Source: Penium margaritaceum (taxonomy: Eukaryota > Streptophyta > Zygnematophyceae > Desmidiales > Peniaceae). From it: 64,000 bases of DNA. Positions 19,976-31,137 of this stretch are shown here, piece by piece; the stretch's first letter is position 1; every line of letters begins with the position of its first letter. The position numbers were made by a program, and so were the translations under genes. Where the stretch lies: contig SZWC01008539.1 in assembly GCA_023375785.1 (NCBI GenBank), positions 35,123 through 99,122 on the forward strand, given 5' to 3'. The notes beneath the pieces were generated by a model. It was not told where the DNA came from. It made no database searches and saw nothing but the letters and a program-made list of their open reading frames with translations.

Positions 19976-20713
19976 AAAGATCCAATGCATAATAAAAGAC
20001 CGCGCATACAAGCCACGAATGATGGAAGAAGACATTGAGGAATAAGGAAGATGTTCCTGGAGTGCAAGGACGAGACCTGCGATGCATAGCTGCACCACAT
20101 GGATTCGAAGTAGAAGGGGAGAAGAGGATGAAATGAGAGGGATGAGACCACCGTCGTCTAGACATGCCGTGCACAGTCCCAACTAGAAAAGGCTAGGCAA
20201 GTAGTAGCACAACATGCCATCAATCTTTATTACTATGAACTAGATACTGTACCAGATCATGTACTTGGTTCCTAACCTTCGAAGAGATTTACCCCTCCCA
20301 TGTGTACTCTCTACATTCCGCGTCCCTGCCTTGTGTTGCCCCTGATGTCATAGCCACGGACTATGGGATCAAGTACGTGAGTGGCCAAAACCCGAGTTGA
20401 AGTGAGCTGCCGGCGGTACCCTTGCCGGTACATGGCCGCGGAACGGGGTTCTACGGAGAGGAGCTGGAAGCCACGAGGTAGCGGCTTGTGTGTGGCAGTA
20501 AGAGGTTCGCGAAATGTGACCCACCGGTGAAGATCTCACGTATAAGTCTATACATGTAATTCGCGGAATTATTTGTTTCTCAGGATCCTGACCGTATATC
20601 TGTGGCCGTGCAAGCCTTATATAAGCAGTATGTGCTATGGTTGTGCAGAATCCGCGGACAGCGTGGAACAAAGCAGGTGGGACGAAATCTAAGGAAACAA
20701 AAAACCGGGGGTA
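19976..20713 (+). repeat. Gypsy-D 5' LTR
   Basis: About 738 bp, aligned along its length with 40276-41016 (shared blocks such as CTAGACATGCCGTGC and CTGATGTCATAG/GGTCACGGAC). The termini are not clear TG/CA, so the limits are from where similarity starts and stops. Confidence 0.8.
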
Positions 20714-21375
20714 TCAATGGCATGGTGCGGTCAGCGTAGACAGTTCCATGCTCTTTGCTCAGCGGAACCACACGTATCCTTCAGACGAGTCATTGATGTC
20801 AGTGGCAAGCTTTGTGTATCAGGATCTTTGGCAACAATAACAGCAGCGATCACTACGGTGCTTCCTGCCGCAACGAGCCACTGCCTACGCAGGCAGCCGG
20901 AACTCCTCCCCTCTCCTGTCCTGCACCCCAATCAGCTCCTTACCAGGTTTCAATCCGCTCGCTCAACACCGTCGGGTGGCTCCATGGCTAGAGCAGTTGC
21001 AGTGGCACTGTATCATGGACGTCATGGGCGAGCGTATGGAAGTAGAGACCATCTCCACTTTTGGCAGCCGTGGATCTAGCCAGTCCAAGCACGGATCGAA
21101 GGAGCATGAAGCTGTTGTCCTGGCACCGCAGTAGTTCTCCGATACCCCACCATCATTGGAGCAGCCCTCTGTAGGTAAACTAAGAGCCTACCATGGACTA
21201 GTATACGGACACCGCGGCAGGGAGCAGCCCACGGCAGTAGCCAATTCCTTGTTGCAGAAATCATCATCTATGATGCATCCTCCGCTTGAGGTGGTACAAC
21301 ATGTGGAACAACCTTGGTACCACAAATACTCTACGCTAAGCGAGCAACAGTTAGTGGCCTAGCAGCAGCCGCAGG
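20714..21375 (+). other. Gypsy-D leader and unassigned 5' region
   Basis: Directly after the LTR lies GGTATCAATGGC (about 20710-20721), a possible degraded primer site for initiator tRNA-Met. A 120-residue frame at 20717-21079 has no domain I recognise. The rest is unassigned leader or N-terminal gag sequence, interrupted at 21376 by the hAT-like element. Confidence 0.5.
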
Positions 21376-21847
21376 TAAGGGTGCACTCAATTTCCAAGAA
21401 TTGCGATTCAAGAACCGAGGTTCTCGTTTCAAAATAGGATCCGCGGTTCCGGTTCCAAGATTATTGAATCTTCCAAGAACTGCGGTTCGTAAACCCATGC
21501 AGATGGAGGGGATAATGGATGGATATGGATGGGCTTTGGGGCTTTTTTTGCTGATATTGCAGCCTTAGAGGCCATGTGAATAGTTCAATCATGTACACGT
21601 AGACAATGGAGAAGTGTTGACTGGCTTTCTAATTATTTTGTTAAAGAAAATATCCAAGGTTGGAGCCGATCATGCTTCAAATTCCTTGCGCACCAGGGGA
21701 TTGTATGTGGAACCGTTGCCAGAACCGCAGTTCCATGAGAATCGCAGTTCTCGAATCGGAACCGCGGTTCCGGTTCCGATCTAGAACCAAAACCGCGGTC
21801 CTGGTTCCATTATGAGAATCGCGGTTCCGTACTGGTGTGCATCCTTA
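21376..21847. mobile_element. hAT-like non-autonomous DNA transposon
   Basis: 472 bp with terminal inverted repeats TAAGGGTGCACTC at the left and, on the opposite strand, TAAGGATGCACACC at the right. It is flanked by 8-bp direct repeats GCCGCAGG (21368-21375) and GCTGCGGG (21848-21855), 6 of 8 identical, the target length of hAT elements. Both arms hold subterminal palindromic GGAACCGCGGTTCC-type motifs, usual as hAT transposase binding sites. No transposase is encoded, so it would depend on an autonomous relative. The orientation cannot be set. It sits in the Gypsy-D gag region and is therefore younger than Gypsy-D. Confidence 0.82.
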
Positions 21848-24120
21848 GCTGCGGGCCGACATCATCCCCGTAGGGAGCACGGCCTCCAAGCAGGACGAGA
21901 AGCTGGGGATGAATCCACCACCACGGTTGGACAAAGTGGGACAGGCGGATGGGCTGGCACAGACCCCGGTGCCAGGTCTGCAACAGAAGCCAATACACCT
22001 GCGGCAGCAAAACATGGGAACCACGCAAGAGGGAAAACCGGCATCCCCTTTTGCCCAGGGTTCCGTACAACCGACGCACCAGCAGCAATCTACCCAGGCA
22101 TCCTTGCCCGCCGAAACAATGCCGATGGGACCTGCATTCCCCACAACAAGAATGACTGAACCACCTGTGTATCAGCTGCAGCCATATCGTGGAACTGTAC
22201 AAGTAAGGATCATGCCGTAACTACTTACGACGGGAATTCTAGCCATGGCTATCAAACTATAGCAAATGAACCAGCAAAGGCACTGATGGGTGCCGCGCCA
22301 CCAAGAAGCGTGATTCCCATGATAGGGATGCCACGAACCAGCTACTAGCCACAACGGGTGATAGCACTGACACAAGTAGCGACCGCGGCGTAGCACGCTG
22401 TGATGGAACCAGACCCACCACAAATGATGTAGTGTTTTGGGATCCTCACCCATGGGGGTGCGACCACTGGGCCTTGTGGGATCCAACTATTGATATAGCA
22501 GCAGTTGCAGCATGGAGGTATGATGTTGATCCACCCTTGAGCAACAGTTTTCCACTCGTGGCCAACTCTGCAGAAACAGCTGGTGAGCATCACGTAAGTA
22601 CGAGCAAATCAACAGCCTTTCGTACCCGGCACGCAGCCACCGTTGCCCCAAGGGACACCACCACCACCTCAATATCCCGCACAGGCCTACTAACAGCTTC
22701 ATCCACCGCAATTAACGGGAACCATGCCAGCCGGTGTGTGTCTTCAGGTCCAACCACTGATCTCCCAACTCCGCCGGTACCACAAGGCTACCCACACCCA
22801 CCATTGCCCCAAATGGCAGGAGGTTAGTACCTTGAAGGGACAACGGTCCATTCCCTCCTAGTGGCACCAGCCGCGGCTACCAGTACTGCAGTGGTTCCCA
22901 CAACACAGGCTTATTAGATGCGTCAGCATGTGACATCGCAGACACAGGCAACGCCCCTTGGTATAACGTTCTTCTCCACACCTTACACCACCTGACTGCA
23001 GCACCTCCCTGGTACATGCATCAGTCACACACACACCCAGGCTCTCAGATACCCTCACGGCAACCCTCGATACAACCCGAGCATGCTGGATACTCTAGAG
23101 CCTAGCCTGCCAATCTTCACCCTCCACCTGCTGTGACTACATTGACGACTAACCGTAGTATTGTACATCAGCTACAGTACATTTGTTGTAAGTGTGCAAT
23201 ACTCTTGAGGCTGAATACCTTCAAGGGAGTCCCTAATGAGGACCCCTGGATTTGGCTGACGCAAATCACACTTGACGCAAGCATTGGGTGGATCCCACCT
23301 GACATCTACCCTGCTACTACAAAAGTACACCTCCAAGGAGCTATGGACAACTTGTACAATGCACGCACCCTTCCTGTCCCTTGAGGACTTCGAAAAGGCT
23401 CTTATTGAATACCTCAAGCACCTGATGAAAGAAGAGGCCCTGCAGAAGATATAGAAGGAACTCATGCGCAAGGACGATGACATCTTTAGATTCTTAGATC
23501 AGTTCCTCAATTGGGCTTTTGTGGCCAATAACCTGCAACAAGAAGGTCTTCCGCTGTGGGTTCTCCTACAGAACCTGATCCGCGCACTCCCCGACAGGGT
23601 CAGCAGGCTCATGATTGCTGATCGGTACCGCTCTCTCCAGGACGCGGTGCAACATGCCATGGCTATATCCACTCGGCAATGGTCTGCTCGCCAGCATCAA
23701 GGTGGAGAGACCCACGCACCACCTGCTTCACAGAGCAAGCCTCCGTCTCAGAAGTCTAAGGTTTGCTACACCTTCCAGTGCCGTGAGCACATTGCCTGAG
23801 ATTGCCCTCGACATTGCCAAGCAGCTCCGCAACCGGACCCTGTCCAATAAAATCATATGGCCCAGCAATGGCATCAGGTTTTACAGCCAGCCATGGCCTG
23901 GTCAACAGCAGCAACAACAACAACAGCAGTAGCAAACCAGCCCGCCCCCTCCTGGGCAGGCTCAGACGCCTCAGAGAACAGGCCAGAGCATCTTGCCAAA
24001 CCTACTACCTCTCATCGCGGCTGGCGTCTAATGTCAAGCTGGGGTTGCCCATGGCGGAGGATAAGACTATAGAGGTAGCACTCACACTTGAGGAGACGGA
24101 ATTCATCACATGAGCTTGTC
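21848..24120 (+). pseudogene. Gypsy-D gag region
   Basis: A long Pro/Gln/Thr-rich part (21848-23130), then a retrotransposon Gag domain: LNTFKGVPNEDPWIWLTQI, FDFEKALIEYLKHLM-like, DDDIFRFLDQFLNWAFVANN and LIRALPDRVSRLMIADRY (23190-23640). After it comes a single knuckle-like block CYTFQCREHIA (about 23764-23800) and a Gln-rich tail (CAGCAACAACAAC repeats near 23905-23935). The domain is of the gypsy type, unlike the copia UBN2 Gag elsewhere in the window. Fossil. Confidence 0.8.
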
Positions 24121-25320
24121 GGTTAAAAATCTGCAAGTGGAGCTTGTAAGAAGCCACGCAAGTACAAAACAACCTATGGCGCAAGGCAAATATCATAGAG
24201 GTCCGGGTGCAAGATGCCGTTCCAGCCCGTTTTGTGCGGCCCCCTGAGAAACGCCGCACCACGGATCTCGCACAAGCAAAGAATCCAGCTGTCACAACCA
24301 TCGCCTCTGCTCTTTAGACAATCCTCATCACTGCGCAAGACCCCCCGGAACCCGTGGAGAAGCTCTTCACCACTCCAATTGTATCCGTGAACGTCTTTGA
24401 CTTCCTTCCTCTACATCCCGAGCTGGCTCTATGGCACAAAGAGGAGTTTACTAGGGCCAACCACCGCCTCCAAGCTGTTTGTATCTCTCTCACATGTACC
24501 ACACTGGCATATGGTACCCAAAATACGTGATGGATCGTAGCAAAAGCATCACATGCCTTGAAGAATGAGGAACTTGAATGGGGCTGGGCACCACACCCCT
24601 TGGAACCACCCCGCCGTGATGATGAACACTACGAGGTTGCTGATTGTATGGTGCGGAATTGTGGGCAAAAGTTCCTGGCAATCATTAACACTAGGGCCAC
24701 CCATACCATGGTTGCCTTGCGCGTATTCTATCTGGTTGGATGGACGGATCGAATTATCCCCACACGGCGGCTATTTAGCAAAGCCACTAGAGGACTGGAC
24801 TACGTAAACAATGAAACACAAGGGCTCCCCTTGCAAGTGGACTCCTCCACGAGCCTGTGGACGTCCAAGTCACACAAGCTGAAACCTATGACATCCTCTT
24901 CGAGATGGACTACCTCGTTCCACATCACGCCAACAGCAGTTCTCTCTTGTCGTCATGTAGCTCACAATTGCGATTGGCTCCAAAGAGTATGCTCTTATCA
25001 ATGTCGTGGTCGGATGACTATGCCTGTAGCTGGCGGCGTGCCCTTCTCCCTCTCTGTTGCTATCCAAGAGGATTCACAGACTCATCCCCAGTAGGTTTCC
25101 GCACCTGTGGAAGCCACGCTAGATGCCCAACTTGTTCCGGCCGCAGAATGGCAACAGTTGACCATGGACTTGGCAACACTAGGCAAGCAGAACAACATTG
25201 TTGGATTATGGCATGGGGGAACAGGTATTTGGCCAAGGCGTATCCCTCGATGAGGAAGAGGAATTCTACCCCATATGCATCCAGTCTCCACCACCGTCCC
25301 CTCGCAGGAACCACATATTC
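24121..25320 (+). pseudogene. Gypsy-D protease region
   Basis: A linker (24121-24630) and a retropepsin-like block NCGQKFLAIINTRATHTMVALRVF at about 24655-24735, which lines up with the gypsy active-site motif (LIDTGAT) and the hydrophobic strand after it. The stretch up to 25320 leads into RT. The second block at 33718-33800 is related. Confidence 0.75.
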
Positions 25321-25769
25321 CACACTCGTCTCTCTCCTTTGCAAAGACAAGACTTCTGCGACCTGCTCAAATGTTTTGCAGACATTTTTGCTGGCTCACT
25401 AACGGACCTTGGGACCGTTGATGCTTTCCATGTCATCTCCACCAGGAGAGCCTCCCCGACCAAGCAAAAGGTTTGTTGCATACTCCCAGACCAATAATAG
25501 ATTATCAATGAGGGTCTTACAAAGTTGAAGGCACAAGGAATGATCGTTCCCATAGTAAGCCCAAGGCGTACCAACCTATTCATTCCCGGCAAGCCTGACA
25601 AATTTAAGCAGTTCTGTGTTGACTTCCGCGACCTCAACCGGGTCACGAGGAAGGAGGCCTACCCCATGCCTGTGATCGTTGTCATTCACGAACAACAGCA
25701 AGGCCGCGGATGGTTTGCAAAGCTCGATGTCAAAGCAGCTTTCCATGCAGTGCCGATGCATCCTGATTC
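25321..25769 (+). pseudogene. Gypsy-D reverse transcriptase, N-terminal part
   Basis: Gypsy RT start: LSPLQRQDFCDLLKCFADIFA, then INEGLTKLKAQGMIVP, FCVDFRDLNRVTRKEAYPMP (the DYRxLN.VT..DxYPLP block) and FAKLDVKAAFHAVPMHPDS. It is cut at 25770 by Copia-E and resumes at 32110 in the same block. The last five bases GATTC are the target repeat. Confidence 0.92.
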
Positions 25770-26740
25770 TGTTGAAAAATTGCCCCTATGCATGCCCAAG
25801 TGTGGCGTCGGGAGGCGCTGACGAGCCGCCAGAAAATGGAAACTCCGCTCAGGCGGATCTGGTGACTCAATGTTTTCTCTGATCGTAGAATGGAAGATTG
25901 CCCCTGAAAGTCGATGAGTCGCTGAGTGCGGTGGAAATTGTTTCGCCGCAATTGGACAAGTATCGAGGGAGATATAGCCTTCCAAAGTTGGGGTATGCGC
26001 AACGGCTCTGGGAGCCGGCTGAGACACGAAATCCGGTCGATAATCGACCGTACCGAGTAACAACAATACCATCTGGAGAAAATGCTCCGATAATCCTGCC
26101 GAGGCGTCCAGTGGATGATCCACCTGATCCGGCGGATCATCCACCGGATCCAGTAGTGCAGGTTGATACTGAGGGACTTAGCCAAAATCCTGGCTCGACG
26201 TCCGAAACCCATGAGTACGTTTTGTTACTCGGGGGTCAAAATTCTGACTGCAGGTCCGCGGACAGGTTTCGAACTTTGTCACACCCCATCACCAAACACA
26301 ACCCAAAAGTGGGTAGGGTACGTGGAATCTGTGCAGGGGACCCATACACCACATGCAATGGGACATGTGCCTTGGGAAAGGCGCTTCGCACGTTAATGAA
26401 GGCGCCACGGCAAGTGGCCACGTCAGGCTTCTGTGGTGGGTGAGACCTGTGCTTGGGCAAGCATAACTTGAGCTACACTTGGTCGAATTGTGCACGGTTT
26501 GGTGTGTTGGGAAGCTCATGACTAGCCCTATAAATGTTGTGATCATGTCCATGTTGAAAAACTAACGCAAAACGACATCATTCCCTTCGCTAACTGACTG
26601 TCTCTAAATTCCTTCTCACATAGCGTGAGACGACCAAAAAGCTCACGCTCAGTCTCAGATTCACCCAAAACAGTAGACGTGAACCACTAGAGACGATCAG
26701 ACAAACGTGGAGACCGCATCACGCGGATCTCATCCTAACA
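25770..26740 (+). repeat. Copia-E 5' LTR
   Basis: 971 bp, TGTTGAAAAATTGCC to ...CTCATCCTAACA. It holds a hairpin built from GGATGATCC/GGATCATCC (about 26107-26146), clearer in the 3' LTR. Confidence 0.95.
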
Positions 26741-26757
26741 AAGGGTTATGGATCCAC
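26741..26757 (+). other. Copia-E primer-binding site (half-tRNA type)
   Basis: AAGGGTTATGGATCCAC directly after the LTR. It differs at one or two bases from the complement of the initiator tRNA-Met anticodon arm (GGGTTATGGGCCC). Confidence 0.85.
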
Positions 26758-26861
26758 GGGTTTGAACGCCTTAAACGTTCACGTCTTCCGTAGCGTACGG
26801 CATCGTCATCTTGGACGTCGCCGTGATATTCTGAGAACTCGTCGGAGTAGCAGCTGCGCAC

Positions 26862-27723
26862 ATGGCCCAGAAGGAGACACAACCCATTCTGACGTATGCG
26901 GGCGGCCCCGGTTTCGGGCTATGGAGGTGGCAGTTCAAACTGCACCTCTCGCATAAGGGACTGCTGGATGTCATGCTGGGAAAGGAGGTGCTCACAAAGG
27001 CAAATGCTACGGACGCGAAGAAGTAGGCCTTCGAAAAGAACACGAAGGCGCTCATGCTCCTGGTATCCGAGACAGCCGAGTCGCAGTGGGGCTACTTCCA
27101 AGGCTGCAAGCTGGCAGCCGAAGCTTGGCAAAAGCTCTAGCCATCCACCAATTGAAGTCACTGGCGAAGAAAATCTTTGCGATGAAGCGACTCCTCACGG
27201 TGAGAATGGAGGACGGAGATGATGTCATCTCCGCCATGCAGCAGATCGAGTCGCTCGCATTACAAAGTAATGACGTGGGATGGAAGATCAACACGTAGAT
27301 GCAGGCGATGGCCCTCCTCATGGCTCTACCTGACAGTTGGGGTCCACTCATCACCGTCCTTGGAGGATGGTCAGAGGACAAGCTCACCTATGGCACGGTC
27401 GCAGAGTACATCCGCAATGAGGCGCAACTTCGGAGCTGCGGGGAGTCCTCGTCTTCCTTATCGGCCCTCCTCACCAAAACGCATGGTGGCGGAAGCGGGG
27501 CCAAGGAAGTGGCAGAAAGGGCAGCGGCAAGAAGGGCGCCAAGAAAGGTGCGCGCCGCAACTGCGGCAAGGAGGGCCATTGGGCTAGAGAGTGCCCGGAG
27601 GAGGCAAGGACCAGCGGCAAAAACAGGAAGGGCAGGTCGCTCCTCAATAGCAACAAGAACTACTTCCTCAAGAAGGCCAACAGGCGGTGTCTGGATTCCG
27701 AGGCCGAGGAGCACACCCAAGTA
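26862..27723 (+). pseudogene. Copia-E gag
   Basis: Start codon at 26862 (MAQKETQPILTY), followed by GFGLWRWQFKLHLSHKGLLDVMLG, the copia Gag N-terminus. The helical UBN2-like part includes MAIALLMALPDSWGPLITVL-like residues (27299-27380) and ends in a basic zinc-knuckle region (about 27555-27600, CGKEGHWARECPEE). Upstream bases 26758-26861 are a short leader. Fossil. Confidence 0.88.
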
Positions 27724-28245
27724 ATGAAGGTGGGGTTCGTCACCTACGAGAAGTCCTCCAAGTCAATGGTGGTCGCGAACGACAAAGTCGAGCCAGCGGC
27801 CGGCCAAGGCGATGTGGAGGTAGACGTCGTGGTGGGCGGAAAGAAGGAGTTGTGCACAATCCGTGATGTGCAGCACGTCACCGGCCTGGCAAACATCCTG
27901 AGTGTTAGCCGCTTGACGAACAAGGGATATCAGGTGCTCTTCCGCATGAAAGGCGTAGTGGTGTGCATCGACGGCGACGACGAGGTCGTGCTGGAGGCAA
28001 AGTGCGAGGGCGGTCTCTACATCGTGGAGACCAAAGTGGTCCCCGTGGCATACGACACAACAGATTTGCAAGAGCACGTTGTCAACATGGCCAAGGGAGG
28101 AAGCGCTGATCTGGAGCTCTCCCACCGACGGTTGGGGCATTTGGCGCCTGCAACCGTTAAGGAGATGGCGAAGCGCGACATGGTGCATGGTCTCGTCATC
28201 GACGATGCAGACGCGGCAGCAGATGCAGCAGCGCAGAAAAAGTGA
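27724..28245 (+). pseudogene. Copia-E protease end and pre-integrase
   Basis: Readable over 173 residues. VGGKKELCTIRDVQHVTGLANILSVSRL is the C-terminal copia protease block; LELSHRRLGHLAPATVKEMAKRDMV is the GAG-pre-integrase zinc-binding module that precedes integrase in copia elements. Confidence 0.92.
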
Positions 28246-28257
28246 GAGCCTTGGAGT

Positions 28258-28890
28258 TTGGGCAAGGCCCGACGCAAGCCGTTTAATGAAAACGCGGCTC
28301 GCGCAAAAGACCTGCTGGAGGTCGTGCACAGCGATGTCTGCGGACCGTTCAAAATGCCGTCAAACAGCGGCATCAGATACTTTGTCACATTCATTGACGA
28401 TTGCAGCAGGAAGCTCTACGTATATTTCATGAAGCGGAAAGGCGAGGTCCTGGACCGGCTGAAGGAGTACGTCGCAGCGGTGGAGAGGCAAACTAGCCGG
28501 AAGGTTAGAGCGCTACGAAGCGATTATGGCGGAGAGTACGTGGGCCATAGCGGGTGGATGAAGCAGCAGGGCATCAAGTGGGAACCCACTACGCCGTACT
28601 CGCCATAGTCCAATTGAGTGGCGGAGCAGGAAAACCAGACGCTGCTCAACATGGTATGGACCATGCTTGTGGATGCGGGATTGCCGCGAGGTTTCTAGGC
28701 GGAGGCTGTGCGTACAGCGAGCTACACCATCAACCTCATCCCAACAGCAGTGCTCAAGGGCTAGGGCAGCTGGAAGACACCGCTGGAGGTTTGGAACGGG
28801 CGTAAGCCAAACGTGGCGCACTTGAAGGTGTTCAGGTACAATGCGCACGCGATGGTAGAGGCGGCGCAACGACGTGACAGCTAGTTAGAA
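28258..28890 (+). pseudogene. Copia-E integrase
   Basis: LLEVVHSDVCGPFKMPSNSGIRYFVTFIDDCSRKLYVYF gives the first catalytic Asp (about 28384-28400). KVRALRSDYGGEYVG gives the second. The NQTLLNMV-like region near 28620-28665 carries the Glu area. Standard copia integrase core; fossil. Confidence 0.92.
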
Positions 28891-30240
28891 CCGCGGGCAA
28901 AGCCGTGCTTGTTCCTCGACAACGAGAGTGCGCAAAAAGCATATCGGCTCTGGGACCTGTGCACGCAAGAGATCATCCGCAGCCGTGACGTCGAGTTTGA
29001 CAAGCAGCAGAGCTTTAGCAGCAGCAGGAACGACATGAGCATCGAGAACACTCCAAAACTGGGGGAGTGGTTCCAGCTCCTTGACTACGAGGAGGAGCCG
29101 GCGGACGCGGAGGTCGATGATGCGTTGTCGGAGCACCGCGGTGCAGCAGGTGCAATAGCCAATGCGGAGGTCTCCGACGATGATGCAGTTGGGCTGGAGA
29201 TCCGGCGCAAATGATCCGTCAAAGGAGGCACCGCGGGTGTCGAAGCGCACACTCTCGGCAGATTTTACGTCGGGCGTTGGAGAAAAGTCCTCTGGACGCG
29301 CCGCCCGTCCGGTTGATGATTCACCAGAGCGGGAGGGATCCTCAGGGAGCCATCGGGTCGATGATTCACCGGATCGGGCTGAGTCGGAAGGATCGCAGCA
29401 GAGCGATTAGACACCAAGACTACCGCGCTGCAGTAGGAGGCAACAGAAAGCAAAGAAGCGTTTCTACGTAGGCACCGGTCGATGGATCGGCATGACGCGG
29501 TGCATGCTGGCTGCATCAACGGAGCCGACGACTGTGCAAGAGGCACTTGCGCGGCCCAAGGGAAAGCAGTGGGACGCTGCCATCAAGTCGTAGTTGGTGT
29601 CCATTACTGAAAACGACACGTGGCAGGTAGTTGACATGCCGAAAGACGCCAAGGTCATCGGCTCCAAGTGGGTCTTCAAGACCAAGCTCACAAAGGAAGG
29701 TGTGGTAGACAAGTACAAGGCGCAGTTCATGGCGAAGGGGTACGCACAGAGTAAGGGCGAGCACTACGATGAGTCGTTTGCCCCCGTCGCCAAGTTCACA
29801 AGCATCCGGGCAATCCTGGCGGTGGCAGCCGCAAAGGATATGGAGCTCCACCAAATGGACGTAAAGACGGCCTTCCTCAATGGCAGCATCGACAAGGAAA
29901 TCTACATGAAGGTGCCGGAGGGGGTGGAGGCGCCGGAGGGCAAGGTGTGTAAGCTGCGACAGTCCTTGTACGGGCTAAAACAATCGCCCCGTTGCTGGTA
30001 CCAACAGATGGACAGCTTCATTGCACAACTTGGCTTCAAGCTCTGTGAGGTAGATCATAGTGTGTACGTGCGGCGTAGCAAGAAGCTCCATCAGATTTTC
30101 ACACTCGACGTGGACGATCTGATCTTGTGCTCCTCAGACCTGCCGAGCCTACAGCAGTTGAAAGAGCAGCTGAGCAGCAACTCCAGATGTCGGACATGGG
30201 GTGAGCATTACGCGGAACCGCAGGACGCGCACGCTTGAGC
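28891..30240 (+). pseudogene. Copia-E linker and reverse transcriptase
   Basis: An acidic linker (28891-29590) holds two DDSP-containing repeats near 29310-29370 whose DNA resembles the LTR hairpin motif. RT follows: NDTWQVVDMPKDAKVIGSKWVFK, AKGYAQSKGEHYDESFAPVAKF, LHQMDVKTAFLNGSIDKEIYM, SLYGLKQSPRCWYQQMDSFI and the catalytic block VDDLILCSSD (about 30110-30140). A single open frame covers 29594-30238. Confidence 0.94.
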
Positions 30241-31094
30241 TGGGGCAGGCCAAATACGTGGCCAAGGTGCTGAAGCGGTACGGCATGGAGGACTACAAAC
30301 CAGTGTGCAGTCTTATCTCCACTACCTATGAACTGAATGCGGCAATGGCGCCGCAAACAAAAGAAGAGCGGGAGGATATGGCAGGGATGGCCTACCAATC
30401 GACGGTGGGCAGCCTCATGTACGCCACGGTGGTGACTCGACCGGACCCGGCCTACGCGGTGGGCCAAGTGAGCAGGTACGTGGCCGATCCATGGCCACTA
30501 GACTGGCAGGTGGTCAAGCGCATCGTCCGCTACCTCCTGGCAACGCGGCACGCGGGCCTGAGGTTTGAGGGCAAAGGGCGGGCGGACCCTTTGTGTCTGG
30601 TCTGCTACACGGATGCAGACTACGCTGGCGATGTGGACAAGCGGAAGTATACATTCGGCTATGTGTTCTTCCTCGCTGGTGTAGTAGTCTCGTGGTGGAG
30701 CAGGAAGCACGACTGTGTCGCCACCTCCATAGTGGAAGCTGAGTACATCACGTAGGCCGAGGCGGTCAAGGAGGCAGTATGGCTCCGTACGTTGCTGGGG
30801 GAGCTGGGCGTGCCGCAGCAGGAGACTACGGTGGTGTAGGAGGATAACACCGGCTCCATCTCGTTGACCAACAACTCGACGCAGCACATGAGGACAAAGC
30901 AAACCGACGTGCGTTATCACTACGCACAAGACATGGTCGAGAAGGGGTAGGTTGTGCTGCAGCACTCCAGCACGCACAGGATGCTTGCGGATTGCTTGAC
31001 CAAAGCGCAACCCGCAGACCGGCACGCGATGAGCGTGGCTGGACTTAGGATGACCAGCTATGATGGGCTGGAAGGCACAGCAGAAGATGAGTGA
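30241..31094 (+). pseudogene. Copia-E RNase H
   Basis: RNase H region: YQSTVGSLMYATVVTRPDPAYAVGQVSRYV, RYLLATRHAGLRFEG, CYTDADYAGDVDKRKYTFGYVF, SIVEAEYIT, and further on the DNTGSISLTNN-like, RTKQTDVRYHYAQDMVEKG-like and MLADCLTKAQP-like blocks near 30840-31010. Followed by the polypurine tract. Fossil. Confidence 0.92.
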
Positions 31095-31123
31095 GAGCAA
31101 GTACGAGCAGCAGGCATGGAAGG

Positions 31124-31137
31124 TACAAGGGGGAGAA
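31124..31137 (+). other. Copia-E polypurine tract
   Basis: ACAAGGGGGAGAA directly before the 3' LTR at 31138. Confidence 0.85.

Noticed and set aside
23905-23935. CAG/CAA repeat as a separate microsatellite locus
   Set aside because: It is the Gln-rich tail of the Gypsy-D gag region and short.
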